From UBA6164 sp964344155 (lineage in GTDB: Bacteria; Patescibacteriota; Gracilibacteria; BD1-5; UBA6164), in assembly GCA_964344155.1 (NCBI GenBank), contig CAYFMG010000003.1, positions 22,326 to 86,325 on the forward strand: a stretch of DNA of 64,000 nt, written 5' to 3'. Shown one piece after another: positions 42,343 to 52,511 of the stretch. Below the pieces are notes generated by a model, which was not told the origin of the DNA, ran no database searches, and was given only the letters and a program-made list of their open reading frames with translations. The translations under genes were made by a program, and so were the position numbers. Position 1 is the first letter of the stretch; the number at the start of each line of letters is the position of its first letter.

Positions 42343-43565
42343 GAGGGGCTTAATATTTTGTCTACTTTTTCTACTGTTGGGATATCTTTTTGTTTAATAA
42401 CAGGAATCTTTGAGAAAAATAGTTTAGTATTTTTTTCATCTACAAGTAAACTGTGATTAATATCTCATTTATTTATTTCTCATGAGTTAATAGCTCTAGC
42501 TACATATGGTAGTATATTTTTCTTGAAATATTTTTCTATATGCCTTCAACCATATTTTCTAAATTCTTCTCACTTTACTATTTCATTTAATATGAATAGT
42601 TTAGCTCACTCTGAAAATTCTATAACAAATCCATTTCATTGTTCTAGTGTAGATGATACGACTCTATTAATAAGTTGAGATATTATTAGTATTGCATCTT
42701 GTTCTGTTAGATGATTAAAAGGTACTACATAATCAAATCTTCATTGCATTTCTATTTTAAATTGTTTTCAGAACTCTTCAAGTATTATTCATTCTACATC
42801 CAAGTCTTTTATTTTTGTTTCTGAAGTAGTGAATCATATTCATCTATTTGATACTTCTTTATTGATTCTATCATTTCATACATTTGAAGTCATTATTATT
42901 ATAGAATCCTTGAAATATGTTCTTAGGTAGGAATCTTCTTCTAGTACTTTTTTTTCTACAAAAGATCAAGAACTATAATTTATATTACCTGCTGTTTGAG
43001 GTTCAGTTGGTTTAGGTTTTGTGTAGTTTACATCTAGAGTTCAGTCATCTAGTATAGATAATAACATATTCCAAAAAGTAGGTCATGCTTTTTCTATTTC
43101 ATCTAGTAGTATTACTCTTCATTTTCATTCAATATTATCTGGATGAAATTGAGGTTTTTTATCTGAGCCTATATATCAAGCACTTGCTCAAACTAACCTA
43201 GTTAATCCATAACCTGCTTCTCAAGAAAAATCAGCACAATTTACTTTGATTAATTCTATACTATTACTATATTGTTTATTTAAAATTTCTTGAGTTACTC
43301 TAGCTAGTAATGTTTTTCATACTCAACTTGGTCAAGCAAAAATCATACTAGCCATTGGTTTATTATATCCTGCTTTTCTTATACTTACTCATGCTATTAT
43401 TTCTTCTAATATATTTTCCAAAACCTGTTTTGCTCTTTTCTGTCATACCACTTCTTCTAAAAGCTTTGCTGATAGTTTTTCTATTTTTTCAGAGTTTTGT
43501 GATAAATCTAATTTACCTTCTTCAATTACTTCTGCTGATACTGATTCGTGAATAGAGCCTAACAT
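42339..43565 (-). CDS. Single-module Clp/ClpB-type AAA+ ATPase
   Basis: The 408-aa protein has VVGQKRAKQVLENILEEIIA, Walker A FAGPSGVGKTLLARV, Walker B GRVILLDEIEKAGP, sensor-1-like DSIIIMTSNVGNDR and the arginine-bearing RFDYVVPFNHLTEQDA, in ClpA/B domain-2 order. It has only one AAA+ module and no obvious N-domain or protease-docking loop. Two of the three glycines in GPSGVGKT are TGA. It may remodel a partner protein; the convergent PRTase gene is the closest candidate, by position only. Confidence 0.82.
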
Positions 43566-43654
43566 ATTCTTTTACATTACTTAAATATTTTTTAAATAAT
43601 ATAATATTTTGATTTTTTGTCAATTATTTATAATTCATTTTTTATATAAAATTG

Positions 43655-43684
43655 ACTTTTATGATTTTTAGATTACTCTAAAAA
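43655..43684 (+). promoter_or_regulatory. Promoter and palindrome of the zinc-ribbon cassette gene
   Basis: TTGACT lies at about 43652-43657, followed at 43665-43684 by a perfect 8-bp inverted repeat with a 4-nt loop (tttttaga/tctaaaaa) covering the likely -10 region. A Shine-Dalgarno AAAAGGAG follows about 23 nt later. The palindrome placement suggests repressor control. Confidence 0.5.
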
Positions 43685-43716
43685 AACTTAAATTTTTAGG
43701 TAAAAAGGAGTAATTG

Positions 43717-44172
43717 ATGTTAGGAGAAATAAAAAACTTTTTTTTAACACTTAGAAACTCTAAAGTTAACTCAAAGTGTGGTCACATAACAAGAGTTAAA
43801 GGTAGGGTTAAGTATTATTCACCAATTTATGATGGTGTGGAAGAATTAAGTAGAGAAATAGTTTTAAAACTTGATGAAAATGGTGAAGCTGAGTTATGTA
43901 CTTATTGTGTACAGCAGTCATCTATTAGATGTACATGGTGTGGTGGTTCTATTTTACCAGGAGAGCCTATTACACTTACTTCTCCTGAAGAGGCGGGTTT
44001 TATGTCTCTAAATCAAGCGATAAGCTATGAAGGTAGTCCTGATGGAAAGCTTAGATATATTGGTTGTATACGCAAGCAATGTTCCAAGGATGGAAAAGCT
44101 AATGGTTTTTTAGGTAGAAATAGAAATGTACTCAAAGACAGAGTTTATTCCTCTTTGAAATACTTAATTTGA
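43717..44172 (+). CDS. Zinc-ribbon protein ending in TGA, standard-code cassette
   Basis: This 151-aa protein has paired Cys motifs (KCGHITRVKGRVKYY, ELCTYCVQQ, IRCTWCGGSILPGEPITLT), indicating zinc binding, and a basic C-terminus (GFLGRNRNVLKDRVYSSLKY). All 15 glycines are GGN. It stops at TGA (44170-44172). If UGA were glycine, translation would run another 29 codons straight through the terminator hairpin to a TAA, so UGA must have been a stop where this gene evolved. The ATG at 43717 has Shine-Dalgarno AAGGAG at 6 nt; a TTG one codon earlier is too close. Function unknown. Confidence 0.75.
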   Translation: MLGEIKNFFLTLRNSKVNSKCGHITRVKGRVKYYSPIYDGVEELSREIVLKLDENGEAELCTYCVQQSSIRCTWCGGSILPGEPITLTSPEEAGFMSLNQAISYEGSPDGKLRYIGCIRKQCSKDGKANGFLGRNRNVLKDRVYSSLKYLI

Positions 44173-44205
44173 AAGCATGATTATGAGTTTTTGAGAATAA
44201 TTTTA

Positions 44206-44248
44206 AAAGAGTTACACCCAAAAAGGGGATGTAACTCTTTTTTTTTAG
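44206..44248. terminator. Terminator of the zinc-ribbon cassette
   Basis: Stem aaagagttac/gtaactcttt, extended by ccc/ggg pairs, with a T9 run. It lies between the TGA-ended gene and the convergent PUA-like gene. Confidence 0.9.
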
Positions 44249-44258
44249 CAACTAGAGT

Positions 44259-44654
44259 TTAAAGACAGAAAATTCTTCTTATCCAGTTTACTTCTTCGGT
44301 TGAACCAATGTTTTTATAAGGACCATGTATTGTCTTATAACAACCACGAGATTCGACCATTCTTTTCATTCCTGTACGAATCCAATCAACATAGATCGTG
44401 CAGTATTCTTCTTCAAGATCAACAGCCTTAACTATTCCTAGGGCTCGGATTTGGATACGAGAGTCAGTCTGTCCCATACCTTTTTTGATAGCGATACGAT
44501 CACCTTTTTTCACTTCTTTTATGATATGTAAATATTGATCGTCTTCACTACCCCACCCAGAACGCCATATTCCTTTTTCAATGAATTCAGGATAAAGATT
44601 TTCTCCATCCCAGTTAGCGCCACCTAAGAAATATCTAATTTGTGATTTAGCCAT
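44259..44654 (-). CDS. PUA/EVE-like domain protein, standard-code cassette
   Basis: The 131-aa protein starts SQIRYFLGGANWDGENLYPE, then GIWRSGWGSED, EVKKGDRIAIKKGMGQ and LGIVKAVDLEEEYCTIYVDW. This order of a Trp-rich start, a 'kkGDriaik' strand and 'aiGiV' is seen in EVE/PUA-like N-terminal domains attached to McrB-type restriction ATPases. EVE/PUA domains often recognise modified bases. Here the domain stands alone. All 14 glycines are GGN. Shine-Dalgarno AAAGGA precedes the ATG at 44654. The promoter is near consensus. Confidence 0.7.
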   Translation of the reverse strand: MAKSQIRYFLGGANWDGENLYPEFIEKGIWRSGWGSEDDQYLHIIKEVKKGDRIAIKKGMGQTDSRIQIRALGIVKAVDLEEEYCTIYVDWIRTGMKRMVESRGCYKTIHGPYKNIGSTEEVNWIRRIFCL

Positions 44655-44940
44655 TTGAATATCCTTTGCCTACCATACCCAATAAACTTAATTTAATATT
44701 TAAGGGTTATAGACTAAAAAGTAGTTGAAAAAATGTATATATCCTTATTACTTAGTTAACATAACATGAATACATACTATTTTTGATCTATAAATAGATC
44801 AGGGATATTATATGTAATATATATGTTTTGTCAAACATGGTAAGTAAATTATTATATAATCTAAATTATTGACTTATTAAATCTATAATATAAAATGGAT
44901 TAAATATTGCTAAAAAATTATTAATTAACATAAACAAATT
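44655..44940. other. Intergenic region
   Basis: About 285 nt of AT-rich DNA between divergent genes. It contains the promoter and operator listed at 44784-44834 and an AT-rich stretch that must hold the nitroreductase promoter. I see no reading frame or RNA gene. Confidence 0.55.
44784..44834 (-). promoter_or_regulatory. Consensus promoter and palindromic operator for the PUA-like cassette
   Basis: On the minus strand, TTGACA (44829-44834), a 16-nt spacer and TATAAT (44807-44812) form a perfect-consensus sigma70 promoter. A 16-nt palindrome (gatctataaatagatc, 44784-44799) starts about 8 nt downstream of the -10, near the transcription start. This is a classic operator position. Confidence 0.75.
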
Positions 44941-45603
44941 ATGAAAACATTTTTAAAAAGTAGTGAATTGATTGAAGCTTTAAATCAGAGATATGCTGTA
45001 AAACAGTTTGAAAAAAGAGATATTGATACTAGTGAGCTAGAAGAAGTAGTTACTTCTATTTTACAACTTACTCCTACATCATTTTGACTACAAGCTTACA
45101 AATTTATTATTCCAAAAAGTCCTGGAATAAGATCAGAACTTAGAGATTATTCTTGGGGACAGTGACAAGTTACAGATTCTGATTTATTTATAGTTTTTAC
45201 TGTACCTACTTTTTTTGATAGATCATATATAGAAAAACATATGGATAATATGATGGAAATCAGAGGTATGGAAAAGCAAAAAAGAGATGGTATTGCTGAC
45301 TTTATGGATGATGCTATTATTCATAAATGAGCTAGTATTTGAATAAAAAGCTTTGAGGAATGGTTAACTAGACAGGCTTATATCTGATTATGAAATCTAA
45401 TGACTTCCCTAGCTGTTTTAGGGATTGATTCTTGTCCTTTGGAATAATTAGATCCAAAGGAGTATGATAAGATTCTTTGATTAAAAGAAAAGGGTCTAAC
45501 TACAAAGGTTGCTATTGCTATTTGAAAAAGAAGTGTAGATAATAAATATCAAGATGAGAAGAAGGTTAGATTTAGTAAGGATGAGTTGTTTTTGAGTGTT
45601 TAA
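44941..45603 (+). pseudogene. NAD(P)H nitroreductase interrupted by an in-frame TAA
   Basis: The frame reads a nitroreductase: FLKSSELIEALNQRYAVKQF, TPTSFGLQAYKFII, then AYIGLGNLMTSLAVLGIDSC followed by PLE. At 45445-45447 a TAA interrupts it. Downstream the same frame continues LDPKEYDKILGLKEKGLTTK, then VAIAIGKRS and KKVRFSKDELFLSV. In homologues this spot is CPMEGFDP; the missing Gly-Phe sits exactly where TAA-TTA occurs, so a TGA glycine codon probably changed to TAA. A truncated 168-aa product would lack the C-terminal FMN-binding region. A sequencing error is the alternative. Confidence 0.85.
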
Positions 45604-45610
45604 GTTGGTA

Positions 45611-45640
45611 AAAAAATAAACCTAGAAAGGTTTATTTTTT
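45611..45640. terminator. Terminator after the nitroreductase pseudogene
   Basis: A 13-bp stem (aaaaaataaacct/aggtttatttttt) with a 4-nt loop. It also ends the convergent membrane gene (stop at 45644-45646). Confidence 0.85.
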
Positions 45641-45643
45641 GTT

Positions 45644-46171
45644 TTAATTATTTATTATATAATTAAATTTTTCTCACTCTTCTCATATTATAAATGTGAA
45701 TTTATTTCAATTCCTAATAACTGACTTAATTTTTCTACCGTTTCAAGAATAATAAATATTTTTTCTATATACAATTCAAGGATATATTATGGTATTCTTA
45801 TTTATTTCAAGTGGATATCATCAAAAAGCTCATCAATACGACTCATTATAATACTCAAAATAAGAATTATCATTTATTTCAATCATACCTTTGTTTTCAT
45901 AATAACTATTTCATAAGAATACTACATTAAAAAGTAATCAAATTGAAATAAAAAAAATAATAATAGATCCTATAAAAATTTGAATCTCATATGATTTTTT
46001 TTCTTGTAATGATGAGATAAAAAGAGATATAACATATAGTATAAGAATAAAATCTAAAACTATCAAGAAAATTAAATGAAAAATATAAATATTATTTAGG
46101 TTTTCAGGGCTAATAAAAATTTTTATACATATTAATATAAAAATAATTGTTATTAGTATTTTATTAAGCAT
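45644..46171 (-). CDS. Membrane protein of unknown function (175 aa)
   Basis: The N-terminal half has about three hydrophobic segments (ILITIIFILICIKIFI, IFHLIFLIVLDFILILYVIS, IFIGSIIIFFISIGLLFNVV). A soluble domain rich in Tyr, Gly and Asn follows (MIEINDNSYFEYYNESYGG). TGA glycines occur only in the second half. No family recognised. It is next to hsdM on the same strand but transcribed after it, with 63 nt between. Confidence 0.55.
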
Positions 46172-46233
46172 AATCTCTATTTATTAATAAATTTATAAAA
46201 CTACAATTCTTCAAACATCTTATTAATCTTTTG

Positions 46234-47658
46234 TTATTTCAACACAACCTTCAATTCAGCTAACATTTTATTTATCTCTTTATCATTTTTTTCTAATTCT
46301 TCAAAAATCTCATTTGGTTCTCTGATTATTTCTTCATTTTTATTATTAGGATTTTTAGCTGATATATCATAGTCTTTTATATCTTCTACTTTTACTATCC
46401 AAGAATTATCTCAAACTTCTCTTTTTTGCAGCAGTTCTGGAATATGTTTTATTTCATCATATGTAATTGGTTTATTTTTAGTAAGTTTTCTATCTAAATC
46501 TATTTCATAGTACCAAATATCTTTTGTCGATCATTCTCTATCAAAGAATATAATATTTGTTTTAACTCATGAATATGGTAAAAATACTCAAGCTGGGAGA
46601 CTTACAATACTATGTAGATTAAAGTCTTCTAACATTATTTTTTTAATTTCCTGAAAAGCTCTTCATGTATTAAATAAAACTCATTCAGGTATTACTATAG
46701 CAGCTTTACCTTGAAGTTTTAAGTTTTTCATAATATGTTGCAGAAACAACATTTCAGTTGCATTTGTTTTTATTGGGAAATTTACTTGAATAATATCTTT
46801 CTCTTTTCAACCAAAAGGAGGGTTTGCTAAAATTATATCATATCTATCTTTTTCTTGTATTTGTTTTATGTTAGTTGTAAGAGTATTTCTTTTTGAAATA
46901 TTTGGATTACTTATTCAGTGAAGTATCATATTCATAACTCACATAATATAAGCAAGTCCTGTTTTTTCATTTCAAAAGAAGCTTTCTTTTTTAAGAAACT
47001 CTAACTCATTATCATTTTTTTCTTGAGCATTCATATGATTAAATGCTTCTATTAAGAATCAACAACTTCAAGTTGATGGATCATACACTGTCTCACCTAC
47101 TTTTGGATCTAGAGTATCAACCATTACTTTTATAATACTTCTAGGGGTATAAAACTCCCCTGAATTTCAACCATCATTTCACATTCCTTTAAGTAAATCT
47201 TCATATATATGTGATAACTCAAAAAGATCCTCTTGTTTTTGAAAGTTTAATTCATCAATTATATCTATTATTTCTCTTAGTGTATGTCATGACTCAATTC
47301 TATTATCTATGAAATGAAATATTTCTCATAGTTTATATTTTATAGAATGGTAATCTTGTCATTCTGTTCTAAATGATTTCAAATATGGAAATAATTCACT
47401 ATTTACAAAGTCTTTTAGATCATCTCAAGATATCATTCCATTTTGTAGATTTATCCAATTGTTCCACCTATATTTTTCATCTATAATATATTCATAATCT
47501 TTTCAGTCTAATAAAGCATTGTCTGATTCTCTTGTTTCATAATCATCAATAAATTTCAAAAACAATATCCAAGATATTTGTTCTGTATAATGCATTGCTC
47601 ATGATATACCATCATCTCTTCTAAGTATATCAGTAATTCTATTTATTTGTTGTTTCAT
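46234..47658 (-). CDS. hsdM: Type I restriction-modification DNA methyltransferase
   Basis: This 474-aa N6-adenine methyltransferase contains MKQQINRITDILRRDDGISG, the SAM-binding segment VYDPSTGSCGFLIEAF, and the catalytic NPPFGG motif in DIILANPPFGGKEKDI. GNDGGNSGEFYTPRSIIKVM is the conserved HsdM segment preceding the SAM site. With HsdS it methylates the recognition sequence; with HsdR it also restricts. It is the last gene of the R-membrane-S-M operon and is preceded by a 115-nt gap with a hairpin. Confidence 0.95.
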
Positions 47659-47715
47659 TGTTAATTTTGATTAAATGTATTAATGTTTTTCTTTAGCTTC
47701 ATAATTATAATGTTA

Positions 47716-47743
47716 ACCATTTTCCTGACATCAGCAAAATGGT
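47716..47743. promoter_or_regulatory. Hairpin between hsdS and hsdM
   Basis: Perfect 8-bp arms (accatttt/aaaatggt) with an inner TGA/TCA pairing. There is no T run, so it is probably not a terminator. It could be an RNA processing site or an operator that sets methylase level separately from hsdS. Confidence 0.4.
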
Positions 47744-47773
47744 TTCCTATATCTACTCAATAAGCTTAAAAAC

Positions 47774-48919
47774 TTATTCTTTTACTAATCTTCACTCAAA
47801 AGCCTCTTTTAATATACTTTGCTTCATCTCTTCTAAATCTTTTAGTTTTTTCTCATATTTTTCTTTCAGCATTTTATTTTTTTCAAATACTTTATCTAAG
47901 TATGAAACTATTTCTTTTTGTTTTGAAAGTGGAGGAAGTAAAAATATAGTTTCTTTTAGTTTTCATCAACTAAAATTAGCTTGTCAACATTGTTGATCAA
48001 TTTGAGGTTCAATTTGTGTTTTTCTAAAAAGTTGTGAATTAAAATAATAATTTCAAAACTTTTGAATAACCTTATTATTATCAAATCTAAGTCTTATTAA
48101 ATATCATGCAAATGTATATTCATTATTATATCATGTATATATTCCAGTTTTTCATACTAATTCCCAACTATTTGTTCTATTAAAAAGTAAATCTTCATTT
48201 TTTAAAAATAACTTAGGTAATGTTTTTGAATTTTTATCTGCATATTTTATTCAATTAAAATCAATTCATCAATTTTGGATATTTCACATTCTCAATATAG
48301 GAATTCAGTCATCTAAAAAATCAAACGACTTTTCTGATGATCAATATTCACATATATCTAATAAATCTTTTAAAATTACTTTATCAAATTTTCAGTCTTT
48401 AAAAATATTATCTAAAACACTTTTGTTTAATTCTTTTAAACTTTCTAAACTCTTTTTTGTTAACTCTATAGATTTATCTATTTTTTCGAAAGATGAGTCT
48501 AGTTTTTGAACTATTAGTTTTTGGGTTGGGAGTGGTGGGAGAGGGATATCTAGATCCAATAATCATCATCTCGTAATTTGAGGTTGTGCAGAACCAGAAA
48601 TTACTTTTGAAAAATCTATATTTTTAAAAGCATAATAAAGAAAATTAAAACAAACTAAAGTATCATCTTTTATATGAGAAACCATTGCATTTCAATTTAT
48701 CCATGAAAATTCTTCTGAAATATTTATACTTCAACAAGTAGCTCACCTACAAGTAATTAAAAGTTCTTTTTTCTCATGGTTATAATTATTATATTTTCAT
48801 ATAATTCAATTTGCTCAAAATACATGATATTTTCAACTATCTACCATTTCTTTTTTAGAAATGGTTTTTGGTTGATATAAATCACAAATTTCTCAAAGTT
48901 TTTTAGTTGGGTATGACAT
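47774..48919 (-). CDS. hsdS: Type I restriction specificity subunit
   Basis: The 381-aa protein has two target-recognition domains, each followed by a coiled-coil conserved region: PLPPLPTQKLIVQKLDSSFE followed by KIDKSIELTKKSLESL, and LPPLSKQKEIVSYLDKVFEK. It starts MSYPTKKLGEICDLYQP. Each target domain reads half of a bipartite DNA site. Numerous TGA glycines show it is adapted to code 25. Length is normal. Confidence 0.92.
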
Positions 48920-48988
48920 ATGTTTTAAAATTATTTTATTTTTATTAGTATATTATTTTTTAGTTTTCTGCAAAGATTATTAAGTATT

Positions 48989-50008
48989 TTATGTTAATAA
49001 ATTAATAAAATTATTCTGTGATATATAAAAATACAAAGAATAAAATATAACAAATATTAAAGTAATCCATCTATCTTTTAAAATATCAATTATTACTGTA
49101 TAATAAAACTTAATTTTATCTCAAGATCTATGATACATAAAAATTTTTAAAGATTTTTTTCAATTTTCAAAATCAACTTTATTTTCATCTGACTTCTTAA
49201 AATCTCTTATTTGTCATAGAAATACTTTTATATAATCAATATATCCTTCATTTATATTTTCATCTGGATCATCAAAAGGTTCTGTAAAAGCATATAATGA
49301 GTCTAATATATATTTATTTTTTCTTATTTGAAATATATTTGATATGAAATCAAAAAGATAGTATATAAAAACTAGTCATAAAACTACAATAAACCAATAA
49401 GTAAGACTTTGAAATTGTTCTGGTAGAGTTTGTATAGTAAATATAGCTCAAATTGCTGAAATTGCAGAAAAAACCATTGTAATTATACTAGTATTGATAT
49501 GTTTATATGTATCTATTTCTTTATTTTTATCATCAATAATTTTTTCAAACTTTTTATATAATATCTCTTGAATTGAAAATGTCTCAAAAGGTATAAAGTT
49601 TCAAAATTTTGCAATAATTCTAAGTATATCTATAGTATGTTTCTTTTTAAATTCTAGAATATATATCAATAGTTCTAATGTATCAAGTTTATTGAATAAT
49701 ATCCATATTTTCTTAACTAATTCTATATTATATTCTCAATCATCAAACTGTTTTCTAATAGATTTTACTTCAAAACTTTTAACATCATCTTGATGATAAT
49801 TTAGTTTTATAAAATTTTCAAAAATTTCTATTAACAAATTAAAATGTTTTTTATTTCTATTTGAAAGTTTTATTGCTGATTTTTTTCTAATCTCATCTTT
49901 TTGAAAACCTAAAAAAACATCATTAAAAGCTTTAGATAGTACTATAGCTGTATCCTTATCTAAATTCACATTATATCTTTTAATAACTCTTACATTTGGC
50001 TTAGTCAT
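48989..50008 (-). CDS. Membrane protein embedded in the type I restriction operon
   Basis: The 339-aa protein has a charged helical N-terminal domain (NVNLDKDTAIVLSKAFNDVF; FEKIIDDKNKEIDTYKHINT), two adjacent membrane segments in the middle (IITMVFSAISAIGAIFTIQT; FIVVLGLVFIYYLFDFISNI) and a third near the C-terminus (LIFVIFYSLYFYIS). It starts 10 nt after hsdR and ends 69 nt before hsdS, so it is cotranscribed with them. No known HsdRMS subunit has this form. Function unknown; it could be a linked defence component. Confidence 0.7.
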
Positions 50009-50018
50009 TTAATTCATT

Positions 50019-52340
50019 TTACTTAACATATAAACTCTCCTGCAACTCATAATAAGCTTCCTTCAACTTACTAATCCCTCAAAACTCTTCAGCAATCTCT
50101 CTTGCTTGTCATTTACCAAAAAGCTCCAATTTACTAGATAAGTTATCTTTTCTGAATTCTATAATTCAATCCTTTACATATAAAGTCAATAAAAACTCTA
50201 GAAATTCCTTAGCTCTCAAACTCTCATATTTTCATACAACAGCCTCTCAATAAATAGACCTTTCAGATCTAAACTTGATTTCACTATCAAAAGATAAATG
50301 AGCTAAAATATCAAAAATATCAGATCATTTAGCTTCAAAAATAAGCTTTAATTCTTCTAGTTGTTCTTTATCAAGTCAAATAGATGATAAAGAGTTTAGT
50401 AATTCCTCTCTTTTTTCAGGATTAGACCAAAGCATCCTTAACTGATGCTCATCTTTATAAAATTGAGGCAGTTCTCATATTATCTTTTTTAAAAAATCCT
50501 CACTACTTAAATGCTTTCAAGAAACAGGGTCTAAATATCTAGTCTCTATGTCAATTACTCTAAGAGTCCTATTATCAGCTAACCTAACCTTTAATTTTTC
50601 TTTAGGTTCAGGAGTATTTCAAATATTGTATCAAACCTCTGGTTCTTTTACTACATTACTATACTTTTTCTTATCATCAGAATTAACCACATTTTCCTCT
50701 TCTGGTCATCAATCCCATAATTCATCTCTGAAATCATTTGTAGCTCAGACAAAATCGTAGATAGTAAAATAATCTTTACCATCAAAAACTCTTGTTCATC
50801 TTCAAACTATTTGCTTATATTCAACAATACTTCCAATATTTCTTACAAGTACTATATTCCTAACATTTAAAGCATCAACTCAAGTAGTAAGCATTTGTGA
50901 ACTTGTAAGTATTACAGGAATATCTTTATCATTGTCTTGAAATCTTTCTAAAAAAGTTCTTCCTATTTCTCATTCATCACTTGTAACTCTTACACAATAA
51001 TCTGAATCTGAAACTTGTTTATATTTATTTATACTATCTCTAATTCTAAGCGCATGTCATTGATCCACACAAAAAATAATAGTTTTATCCATTTTATTAA
51101 TCTGATTCAATACAGTTTGAGCTATTAAATCACTTCTTTCATCTATTACTATATTCCTTTCCATATCACCAGTATAATATACATCTTTATCAGCTTCTCA
51201 ACTTACAATAGTATCTCAAGAATTTAATACTAATTCATCAATATTAAGTTTGATTCTTTTTATTTTAAAAGGTGTTAGGAAACCATCTTCTATTCAAGTT
51301 CTTAAACTGTATTCATATATAGGTTTACCAAAATATTTATATGTATCAACATTATCATCTCTTTTTGGAGTAGCTGTTAATCATAATTGTACTGCTGATT
51401 CAAAATACTTAAGAATCTCAGACCAGTTTCAATCTTCTTTTGCTCATCATCTATGACATTCATCTATTACAATTAAGTCAAAAAAATCTTTAGGATACCT
51501 ATTAAAATAACTTTCTGTAATATTTTCTCAATCTTCAGTTTCTCAACCAGTTAGAGCTTGATAAATAGCAAAGAAAATATTAGCATTTGTTGGTACTTTT
51601 CATCATCTTTTTTTAATTTCAATTCAGTTTATTTTTAATATATCTTTTTCCAAAGGATTAAATGTATTCATCGCTTGATCAACTAATACATTTCTATCAG
51701 CTAAAAATAATATTCTAGGCCTTCTTTCTCATATACCATCTTTTGACCATCTAGCTTGAAATAATTTATATACTGTTTGAAAGGCTATTACAGTTTTTCA
51801 TGTACCAGTTGCAAGAGTTAATAACATTCTATTTTTCTGGTCAGCAATATTTTCCATTACTTTATTTATTGCTATTTCTTGATAGTATCTAGGTTTTTTA
51901 TCAGATAGTAAAAATGGTTCAGCTAGTAGTTTTTCTTTTGTAGTATTTACTTGTGTGTGAATCTTTGAATATAGCTCATCTGGTGTTGGATATTTTTCTA
52001 TAAAGCTTCATTTTCAGGTTTCTAAATCAAATTCATATATTTCTTTTCCATTTGATGAATATACAAATCTTATATGTAATATTTTTCAGTATTCTTTTAC
52101 TTGTTCTAATCATTCAGTTGGAGATAGTCATTCTTTTTTTGCTTCAATAATAGCTAAATTTGATCATTTATATTTTAATAAATAATCTGCAAACTTTCTA
52201 TTTCATCTTTTATTTCACAAAGCTTTTCTACCATCTGTAAAATAATATTCACGTATAATATTAAATGATTCCCAGTTACTATCTTTTAGTCCTGGATCTA
52301 TGTAATTTGCTCTTGTATCTGATTCTGAATATTGTGTCAT
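50019..52340 (-). CDS. hsdR: Type I restriction endonuclease subunit R
   Basis: The 773-aa protein has an N-terminal PD-(D/E)xK nuclease domain (IIEAKKEGLSPTEGLEQVKE), a superfamily 2 helicase with LTLATGTGKTVIAFQTVYKL (Walker A), VIDECHRGG (DEAH-like box), LTATPKRDDNVDTY and motif VI region IVGRGTRVFDGKDYF, and an EcoEI-type C-terminal domain. It moves DNA and cuts unmodified targets. Length fits the EcoEI-like class rather than the longer EcoR124 class. It is the first gene of the operon. Confidence 0.93.
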
Positions 52341-52511
52341 AAATAAAATATTAATATTATTAACCCCCACTATAACCAAAACTCAAAAAAAATCAATTTT
52401 TTCTCCCCCTAACTCTTTCCCTTAAACAAAACAAAAAAAGTATATTAAAAATGTATTAAAATCACCTTAAAAAAGTATTAAAGTTTAAAATCTTATTTAT
52501 AATTAAAAACA
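52341..52511. other. Intergenic region upstream of hsdR
   Basis: About 170 nt with two C-rich patches (acccccactataacc and tctccccctaactctttccctt). These look like decayed arms of the GC-rich palindromic repeat family. This stretch must also hold the hsdR promoter. I see no gene. Confidence 0.4.

Noticed and set aside
11835..44834. Assembly contamination as the explanation for the standard-code cassettes
   Set aside because: It cannot be excluded without reads, but each of six separate loci holds one complete transcription unit neatly set between resident genes with shared terminators. Random chimeras would not do this.
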